Under the pieces are notes generated by a model that was not told the DNA's origin, did not search any database, and saw only the letters and a list, made by a program, of their open reading frames with translations. A program made the translations under genes and the position numbers. A stretch of DNA of 64,000 bases from Chloroflexi bacterium TSY. GTDB taxonomy: Bacteria; Chloroflexota; Anaerolineae; Caldilineales; Caldilineaceae. Numbering within the stretch: the stretch's first letter is position 1; each line of letters starts with the position of its first letter. The DNA is taken from assembly GCA_019217005.1 (NCBI GenBank), contig JAHBNG010000012.1, positions 62,001 through 126,000 on the forward strand. Direction: 5' to 3'. Shown one piece after another: positions 58,064-64,000 of the stretch.

Positions 58064-59187
58064 AAGTCAAACTAATCAACTTAAGCAAACGTTGGGGTGA
58101 TGTCTACGGCGCAAAGGGAATTGATCTGGAGATTCAGGATGGTGAGTTTGTGGCTTTTCTTGGCCCCTCTGGTTGTGGAAAGACGACGACGTTGCTCATG
58201 GTGGCCGGAATTTACAAACCCTCTGAAGGTGAGATCTTCTTCAATGATCGGCTAGTCAATCAAGTTGCTCCAAAAGATCGCAATATCGGCATGGTTTTTC
58301 AGAGTTACGCCCTCTATCCACACATGTCTGTGTTTCAGAATATTAGTTACCCCTTGAAGCTCAAAAAAAGATCACGGGCAGAAATGCAAGAGCGCACGCA
58401 GCGAGTTGCGAAGATGATGGGGATCGATGATTTGCTCGATCGGAAGCCTGGACAACTTTCTGGCGGACAACAACAGCGAGTCGCGCTTGGTCGCGCGTTG
58501 GTAAAAGAGCCGGGACTGCTGCTCTTTGATGAACCCCTCTCCAATCTTGACGCCAGATTGCGATTGACCATGCGCAGCGAAATTAAGCGTTTGCAACTCG
58601 AGCTGGGTATTACATCCATCTACGTTACACACGATCAAGTCGAAGCAATGACCATGGCCGACCGCATCGCAGTCATGAAGGATGGCCAGTTACAAGCCTT
58701 CGATACCCCTGCCGAATTGTATGAAAAACCGCGCACTCTCTTTATCGGCGGGTTCGTTGGCAATCCACCGATGAATTTTATCGAGGTTGAGGTTCGGCAG
58801 GATGCCGAACGCTTTATTGCTCAACGGGGTCTAATCCAAATGCCAGTAACGGCGGAACAAGGCAGCAAGGTCGCCGGTAGAGGCTCAGTTGTGCTTGGCG
58901 TCCGTCCAGAAGATATCACAATTCTGACGGAAGAGACATCCGAGACACAATGGATAGGTGATACCACTACCAAGGCAGTCATTGGAGAAGTAGCGATTGT
59001 TGAACCATTAGGACGCGACAATCTGATCGATGTGGTCGTCGACGATCTACATATTCACGTATTATCCAATCCTGCACATCGTCTGCGGATCAATGACAGA
59101 GTTCAACTACAAGTAAATCCAGAGAAGGTTCAATTCTTCGACCCAACCACCGAGAAGTCATTGCTCTGGTCAGATCATTTGGATTAG
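58060..59187 (+). CDS. ABC transporter ATPase, MalK/UgpC type
   Basis: 375 aa from the ATG at 58060. Walker A GPSGCGKTT, Q-loop VFQSYALYPHMSV, signature LSGGQQQRVALGRALV, Walker B LLLFDEPLSNLD, and H-loop YVTHDQVEAM. The C-terminal ~130 residues are an OB/TOBE-type regulatory domain (VVLGVRPEDITIL, and a final LQVNPEKVQFFD), as in MalK/UgpC ATPases that energise sugar importers. All catalytic motifs are intact. Last gene of the operon; translation seems to depend on a 9-codon mini-frame. Confidence 0.92.
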   Translation: MKVKLINLSKRWGDVYGAKGIDLEIQDGEFVAFLGPSGCGKTTTLLMVAGIYKPSEGEIFFNDRLVNQVAPKDRNIGMVFQSYALYPHMSVFQNISYPLKLKKRSRAEMQERTQRVAKMMGIDDLLDRKPGQLSGGQQQRVALGRALVKEPGLLLFDEPLSNLDARLRLTMRSEIKRLQLELGITSIYVTHDQVEAMTMADRIAVMKDGQLQAFDTPAELYEKPRTLFIGGFVGNPPMNFIEVEVRQDAERFIAQRGLIQMPVTAEQGSKVAGRGSVVLGVRPEDITILTEETSETQWIGDTTTKAVIGEVAIVEPLGRDNLIDVVVDDLHIHVLSNPAHRLRINDRVQLQVNPEKVQFFDPTTEKSLLWSDHLD

Positions 59188-59265
59188 GCTCATCTAAGAA
59201 AATTGTGCAATCCGATGTTTCACGGGAGGCAGAAATCCACGTTCGCACAATTTCGTCTGATGAGC
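59188..59265. repeat. 78-bp inverted repeat GCTCATC...GATGAGC, copy 2
   Basis: Arms GCTCATCTAAGAAAATTGTGC and GCACAATTTCGTCTGATGAG-like. It starts one base after the ATPase stop. Same length as the element at 3920-3997, with shared AAATTGTGCAA/GCACAATTT arms. It may serve as a terminator or be a miniature element. Confidence 0.6.
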
Positions 59266-59311
59266 GTTGGATAAGAGCCAAAAGTAGAGATAGTTTTCTC
59301 ACTGTCTCAGG

Positions 59312-59465
59312 GGGTGGTTCATTTTAGCTGGATAGATAGGTTTACACTTTTAGAAACAGAAAGAACGTTTATATTCTCTGATTTCGCCGGTTCTCAGAGA
59401 GAAAACGGTCTCATATAGATTTTTGTCTATATATCAAAAGTGTAAACCTAATTTTGAACCACCCC
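59312..59465. mobile_element. 154-bp GGGGTGGTTCA element, copy e (subfamily 2)
   Basis: Flanked by TGTCTCAG at 59304-59311 and 59466-59473. Its interior (AGCTGGATAGATAGGTTTAC; GATTTCGCCGGTTCTCAG) differs from copies a-d but is near-identical to copy f. Confidence 0.85.
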
Positions 59466-59544
59466 TGTCTCAGAACGAGAAACTGTGCTATACTGAGTCA
59501 ACCTTTCCAAACCATACCCACCATTTCAATTTGAGGTTGTGACA

Positions 59545-60691
59545 ATGACGCACACAAATCTTCTGACTCGGCGTAGCCGCAAACATATTGCAACGTCAGC
59601 TGCTCGTCAGGACGATATACAACTCCCGCCAGATTGGCAATTACCGCACAATATCCTGGATCGTTTAGGTGCTATACGTGCGGGTCAGCAACGCGCCATT
59701 GTAGAGATAGATGAAGACTCCCCTCATCTGCGACACAAACACCTGCTTCTTGTTCTACATCGCATCCCACAACTTGAACGAGCCCAACAAGGCGTCTTCA
59801 TCTGGCAGAGTCCAGATGGGAAATGGAAATGTTATCGCCAAGGCGAAAAGTACAACCCACAACAGGATGGATACCTTGCGCTCACCCAGCATTTGAATGA
59901 GTATGATAGGGGGTGGTTCATTTTAGCTGGATAGATAGGTTTACACTTTTAGAAACAGAAAGAACGTTTATATTCTCTGATTTCGCCGGTTCTCAGAGAG
60001 AAAACGGTCTCATATAGATTTTTGTCTATATATCAAAAGTGTAAACCTAATTTTGAACCACCCCTATGATAGCGCCGAAAAACAGCTAAACGGTGCCTAC
60101 GTTCAAGCAAAACGAACAGGTACATATTTACGACTTCTGGAAGACGTGGCGGCCAAACACCACGCAGCACGCAGTCTTTCCAAAGCGCTACAAAATGCAC
60201 AAGACGCCGTCTTGAACGACCTTCAACTCATCAATCTACGCGATTGGGCGTATGACATCGAGCGCAATTTTGAATTCTTATACAAAAACGTACAGAATGC
60301 GCTTGATTATCGACAGATCTACCAAATAGAACGATTGAACCGTCTGATTTTTATCTTTTTTCCTCTAATGATCATCGCTTCCCTTTTCGGAACCGGTCTC
60401 TTCGACTTGCTGGTTGATATTGTTCCGATCAGCGACCCACTCGTGCTGACCGCAGCCATCTTACTTGTTGCATTCCTCATAGACGCTGGTTTCCGTCTTC
60501 TCAACCCAGCCCCTCGCCGCAGAGCGCCTCGTCAATCGCGCGAACGCAAAAAGGCAGCACGAATCCGCCCCAAACCAGAACGTGTCAACTCTGTGCAAAC
60601 ACCAGAACATCAGCTAATTTTCTCAAAAAGTGCCGCGGTTTACTCTCCGACAGCGAAGGGGGTAGATGTCGCAAACTACACTTTCCGGTAG
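59545..60691 (+). pseudogene. Membrane protein with CorA-like C-terminal topology, split by a miniature element
   Basis: The rebuilt product is 327 aa. Part 1 (59545-59909) is soluble: NILDRLGAIRAGQQRAIVEI, VLHRIPQLERAQQGVFIW. Part 2 (60065-60691) is helical (QNAQDAVLNDLQLINLRDWA, NFEFLYKNVQNALDYRQIYQ), followed by two membrane segments (IFIFFPLMIIASLFGTGLFD; LVLTAAILLVAFLIDAG) and a basic tail. The long helix followed by two C-terminal membrane helices recalls CorA, but GMN is replaced by GTG, so magnesium transport is not claimed. Excision of the element restores NEYD-SAEKQLNGAY exactly. No known family recognised. Confidence 0.65.
59910..60064. mobile_element. 155-bp GGGGTGGTTCA element, copy f (subfamily 2)
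   Basis: Flanked by TATGATAG at 59902-59909 and 60065-60072, inside a coding sequence. Near-identical to copy e 450 bp upstream in the same orientation, so the pair are direct repeats. Confidence 0.85.
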
Positions 60692-61000
60692 AAACAAAAG
60701 TGGCTCTTTGAGGGTTTGTGGGGTAAGCGTTGGATGGTTTGTTGATTTGCTCGTTTGTTCACCAACCATCTAACCAACAAACCAACTGACAACCACAAAA
60801 GTTTATCGAGGCTAGTTCCCCCATCAAGCACTCAGGTGCAAATTGAGACGCTCTTGACGGGTCGAGCAGAATCGTCATTTCAAGTATACTAATAGAGCTC
60901 TTTTCCCATATGCGGTAAAACATTTTATTGCACGGAAGGACATTACTGTCAGCGCACATTTATGATAGATAAGCCGCTGACGGATAAGGAGAGGCGATAA
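60692..61000. other. Intergenic region with TTGGTTGGT-type inverted repeat
   Basis: GTTGGATGGTTTGTTG (60731) and CCAACCATCTAACCAACAAA (60762) are inverted low-complexity repeats. No coding frame supported. Confidence 0.4.
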
Positions 61001-61087
61001 ATGTGGGAACATACAGTCATCTTAATGCTTGTGACATTTATTCTGGGTTTGTTAATGGGTGCGTCGCTGGTGCGACCACGCTCTTGA
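61001..61087 (+). CDS. 28-aa single-pass membrane peptide
   Basis: ATG at 61001 follows AAGGAGAGGCGATAA, an excellent ribosome site. The peptide begins MWEHTVILMLVTFILG, continues LLMGASLV and ends RPRS: one hydrophobic helix with a positively charged tail. It is convergent with the adenylate-forming gene. Small one-helix peptides can act as membrane-complex subunits or toxins, but nothing here tells which. Confidence 0.5.
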   Translation: MWEHTVILMLVTFILGLLMGASLVRPRS

Positions 61088-61108
61088 TACGATAAAAAAC
61101 TCCGTTGC

Positions 61109-62482
61109 TCACTTTACTCGTTGCACCCGCCGACGCTTTAAGCTGGCCTCGATAGGCGGCAACCCTCGTTCGATTTGAACCGCAACAGGCCGACAACCAT
61201 AGTGGGCAACTGTTGTAGCAACACGATTGTGTACACTCTGCACAACTTGGTCAAACAATTTAGCTTGATCTTGCTGAGGAACAAAAGCGGTCGCCGAATC
61301 GATCTCCAAATGAACGCGCAGACAGCCATCTCTCTCTTGGATCACTTGATAATCCTGGATGTGGGGACTGCTTAACAGGATCATGCGCCGAATCGTATCT
61401 GGGAAGAAGGGGCAGCGTCCGCCTCCTATTAACTCAAAATAACAAATATCATCACAACGACCCTCTATTGACTCAATCACACGAAATCCACTCCCGCAGC
61501 GGCAAGGATGCTTCGACAATTGAAGGATGTCGTTCAATCGATAGCGGATGATCGGTTGAGTTCGCCGCCAGAGATTGGTAACGATGGGGGTAACACGGTT
61601 TCCATCCGCCTCTATGTCCTCTGATTCGCTCAATGACTCAAACTGTAATGCCACAATATCCTCCTGAATGTGCAGTGATCCATACACACAACAAACCGCC
61701 AATAATCCCTCCGTACATTGATAAATCTGATGGACAGGCGTCTGGAAAATGGACGCAAGCCGCTCTTGTTCTTGCGGTTCGAGTACTTCAGCGACGGAGA
61801 TCAGTCTTTCTGGTTGGCTACGAAGCGTGTCTGATTTTCTGGCTGCCCCCAAAAATCTCAATAATGAAGGTGGTCCGACAATGATGTGGGGCTGATAATC
61901 ATTCAAGGCAGCAATGGCGTTTGTCAATGGCAACATGAGGTCGAAATAACGTAGTTCGATCAGTAAACTGTTCGTTTGGGCGTATAAATTGCTGTGGGAA
62001 CGCAGAAAGAAGGCAACACGCTTGCGGCTTCTACTGAGCGTTAGATGATGGAGCGTGCGTGCCAGAATGGTCCCGGCCCAAGCACATCGCTCTGCATTGC
62101 TCACCAAAAAGATCCCTCGATGATCAGATGTGCCGGAGGAAAGGCCGACTGTCAGCCCATTGAGCATTGGTCGAAAATCACGATTCTGTTCTGCCTTGAG
62201 CGCAACATGCATTGCACTATCAAGCTGAACGCTAACAGTATTCAATCGGCCAAAATGCTCCATCATCGATTGCTTGTCGATAGTTGGTAGATTCCGCCAA
62301 TCGCACCAATCACGACCCGCCCAAAGTGACCGATAAAAAGGACTGTAACGATTTGCAAATGCAACAATTTGACGCGCTCGTCGCTCTTGATACTGGGTCA
62401 AGCGGTCACCGGACAAAACACGCCACCGCCAGTGGGCGCAAACAAAATGCATTGCCGTCATCAGTTTTGAATTCATATCCAT
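61109..62482 (-). CDS. PaaK/F390-synthetase-like adenylate-forming enzyme
   Basis: 457 aa. The N-terminal helices include FANRYSPFYRSLW, as in CapK/PaaK proteins. The nucleotide-binding loop is GLTVGLSSGTSDHRGIFLV. The later motif IYQCTEGLLAVCC corresponds to the adenylation-domain Y-x-x-x-E region. YRLNDILQL and CRCGSGFRVIESIEGRCDDI match the conserved D and the zinc-like Cys-rich loop seen in F390-synthetase-like enzymes. It should activate a carboxylate as an acyl-adenylate; substrate unknown. It follows a beta-lactamase-fold gene closely in the same orientation, so the two were probably an operon before the IS1380-like insertion. Confidence 0.8.
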   Translation of the reverse strand: MDMNSKLMTAMHFVCAHWRWRVLSGDRLTQYQERRARQIVAFANRYSPFYRSLWAGRDWCDWRNLPTIDKQSMMEHFGRLNTVSVQLDSAMHVALKAEQNRDFRPMLNGLTVGLSSGTSDHRGIFLVSNAERCAWAGTILARTLHHLTLSRSRKRVAFFLRSHSNLYAQTNSLLIELRYFDLMLPLTNAIAALNDYQPHIIVGPPSLLRFLGAARKSDTLRSQPERLISVAEVLEPQEQERLASIFQTPVHQIYQCTEGLLAVCCVYGSLHIQEDIVALQFESLSESEDIEADGNRVTPIVTNLWRRTQPIIRYRLNDILQLSKHPCRCGSGFRVIESIEGRCDDICYFELIGGGRCPFFPDTIRRMILLSSPHIQDYQVIQERDGCLRVHLEIDSATAFVPQQDQAKLFDQVVQSVHNRVATTVAHYGCRPVAVQIERGLPPIEASLKRRRVQRVK

Positions 62483-62496
62483 GACCCGTTATCTTA

Positions 62497-62698
62497 TCAT
62501 CCCACTGGAGCCTCCACTTCGCGTGCAAAGGCTTCCGGACAATGGCTGGGAACAATGAGGATGTCTGGATGTGCCTGGGCAAAATGATGGAGTTTATACA
62601 GGGTATTGCGCAATTGACGAGGATCATCGGCTACAAAATCGACGACTCGAGAGGGAGGGACTCCTGTTTCGATTGAACGCGTGAGCCAACAGCTATGA
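62497..62698 (-). pseudogene. Metallo-beta-lactamase-fold protein, C-terminal fragment
   Basis: Reads GHSCWLTRSIETGVPPSRVV, then DFVADDPRQLRNTLYKLHHF and AQAHPDILIVPSHCPEAF before a stop at 62497. The IVPSHC segment with preceding helices is typical of the last part of MBL-fold hydrolases. The N-terminal part has been displaced beyond the IS1380-like element at 62699. The stop lies 15 bp from the adenylate-forming enzyme's start. Confidence 0.6.
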
Positions 62699-64000
62699 CC
62701 TTATTTTTGCGCAACGAGAGCGTGATTCTATTCGTTCATGCAACTAGAGGGGGTTTCTAATCGGCCTCTAGATAGGATTTCAAGCAAATCAGAAGGTCAC
62801 GAGAATAAGGATGTGAACTTAGCAGGTCAATCCGTGAAAGTGAGCCGTTCTGAAAAGAGAGAAAACCAGGTATTTGTAATAGATCTCGAACAATTCGTTT
62901 CTGCCGGAAAGGTTCAAATCTAGTATCCACGAGAGCTTGCTGATGGAAATGGCCTATCAAATTATGCGCCAAATCAGCCAAAAGGATAAGAGATTTTTGA
63001 GCTAGAAATAGGGTCTTGCGACGAGAAGCTAAGTGTAACCCCATTTTATCATTACGGAATTGTTCGATTTCAGCCGCACCTCGATTGTCATAATATGAAA
63101 TGAAGTGACGCTTGGATGGCAATTTGATGGTCGAAATGTAGTAACTGACACAAATTTGCTCGTTTTTCACTCTTTTTTTGAGAAAAATGCGTACAGGGCG
63201 ATTAAACTTGATAGGGGATGGAATTTCAGCCAGAAAGACGTCACCGCAAGGATCCCATCGAGTCACCTGTTGCGCCCACAGATGGGCACGACGGTTGGAG
63301 TTGCCCTTCATCATAAATTGATAGTTGCGGTTGAGCAGCCACCGAATATTTTCTTCACTACCTGCACCGCCATCGGTGCGCCAGACGACTCGCTCGCGTT
63401 TTTTCTCGTCTAACTCTAATGAACTTTCCGTGGCAAGCACGGCTGGCTGAAACGATGGAGCTGTATGCTGACTCCCTGGATAGAGGTCTGACCAAACCGT
63501 TTCATGGTATTTAACCGAACTTACACGGACCAATTGGCGTCCCGTTGCGTTTTTTGCCGCTAAAATAGCCTTTTGACTTTTCTGTGCCTTTTTGCCGCAT
63601 GGTAATCCGGATAGGTCAAAGTCTAACCACAAGAACCCTCGCCAATCGTGGTTGTGTATTTGGCTTAGAGGCTTGCAGATTTCGCTGACCACACTCTACC
63701 GATATTCATTAGAGTTAGGCGTCTAATGTACGAGACATATTTGATTGCTCACTAAGCTGCTCCATCCCATAAATTTTCGCAAGGAGTCTTTCTGGTCTGA
63801 CCTTTGTATTGAACTCAGTCAGCGTTGCGCAACCACATAATATGCTAACCAGCACCTGTTCCAACTTACTTGCTGGTGTATATTCATACGTTTTGACCGG
63901 TATTTCGATCTTCTTCAACGCAGTTAGCACTTTCTCTTGATGGTAGTGTGCCAGCAACGCAGCTAATGGTGCATACTGAGTATTGCTGATCTCGTTCGTT
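62699..64000 (-). mobile_element. IS1380-like insertion sequence, copy 2 (runs off window)
   Basis: Begins CCTTATTTTTGCGCAACGAG, identical in layout to copy 1 at 43490. The preceding pentamer is TATGA, different from the TACTA of copy 1, so the two arrived independently. About 98% alike to copy 1 over the visible 1.3 kb; it retains a 31-bp stretch (63563-63593) missing from copy 1. Confidence 0.85.
62757..64000 (-). pseudogene. IS1380-like transposase, partial (copy 2)
   Basis: 311 codons are open from 63692 to 62757 with all three acidic motifs (FLWLDFDLSGLPCGKKAQ; WRTDGGAGSEENIRW; SYYDNRGAAEIEQFRND). The N-terminal part (to the window end) is in another frame: VSILCGCATLTEFNTKVRP, LLAKIYGMEQLSEQSNMSRT. 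A frame change near 63690-63715 separates them. The core is better preserved than in copy 1. Confidence 0.75.

Noticed and set aside
43490..64000. Composite transposon formed by the two IS1380-like copies
   Set aside because: Copy 1 has its own TACTA duplication at both ends and copy 2 is preceded by TATGA, so they inserted independently.
1..64000. tRNA or rRNA genes, and phage attachment sites
   Set aside because: Scanned by eye for tRNA-like cloverleaf landmarks and rRNA-conserved blocks without success. A dedicated tRNA search would be decisive.

Overview
The window looks like a chromosomal segment of a Chloroflexota bacterium, probably an Anaerolineae/Caldilineae-type lineage. This is an inference from the gene families: ELWxxDGT-repeat and NHL-repeat secreted proteins, Thr/Pro-rich linkers, secreted proteins ending in a [IVTY]-[YF]-L-P-[LF] motif, and sugar ABC lipoproteins with an LTAC lipobox. 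No rRNA or tRNA was seen. The striking feature is the density of mobile DNA. There are at least eight IS copies: ISAzo13-like, IS481-like, IS110, IS701, ISH3-like, two of an unassigned family, and two IS1380-like. At least three families of short non-autonomous elements are also present. Many insertions keep their target-site duplications (TSDs), so the interrupted genes can be rebuilt on paper.

Layout. 0-2.3 kb: a secreted CXXCH/PQQ-sugar-dehydrogenase gene (minus strand) cut by an ISAzo13-like element. 2.3-6.7 kb: repeats, a YceI-like lipoprotein, a zinc-ribbon protein and an intact IS481-like element. 6.7-9.5 kb: a 53-codon gene split by an IS, then a nest of miniature elements. 9.5-30 kb: a long co-oriented block of secreted surface proteins, namely three NHL-repeat proteins (with an IS110 remnant between the second and third), a GH-A-like glycoside hydrolase, two tandem PEP-CTERM proteins, a Wzz fragment, a 700-aa adhesin-like protein and two ELWxxDGT proteins. 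30-38 kb: an EamA transporter, a sulfatase, a haem peroxidase, an IS701 remnant and a frameshifted inositol monophosphatase.

38-46.6 kb holds the most unusual locus: an ATPase with a C-terminal winged helix, followed by a roughly 1,300-codon protein with an aminoglycoside-phosphotransferase-like domain, an NB-ARC-type STAND NTPase and TPRs. It resembles a STAND conflict/defence system. It is now dead here: one IS sits in its P-loop, another in its Walker B strand, and it carries a frameshift and a nonsense codon. 46.7-52 kb: a hypothetical gene and a PKD-domain protein broken by an IS and miniature elements. 52-59 kb: a ThuA-like gene and a complete carbohydrate ABC transporter operon (lipoprotein, two permeases, ATPase). 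59-64 kb: a membrane protein split by a miniature element, a tiny membrane peptide, a PaaK/F390-synthetase-like enzyme, and a beta-lactamase-fold gene cut by a second IS1380-like copy that runs off the window.

Two cross-cutting patterns tie the window together. (1) A 75-78 bp inverted-repeat element with conserved arms (GTGNTATACCACAAA-like) occurs four times, three of them 18-33 bp upstream of a start codon (53-codon gene, sulfatase, ATPase-wHTH), suggesting a shared operator or RNA structure. (2) An ISH3-like IS with CAGTAGATCC ends shares its termini, 5-bp TSD size and target preference (ATACT/AGTAT) with non-autonomous derivatives of 61, 215 and about 260 bp. A separate 155-bp family (GGGGTGGTTCA ends) always makes 8-bp TSDs.
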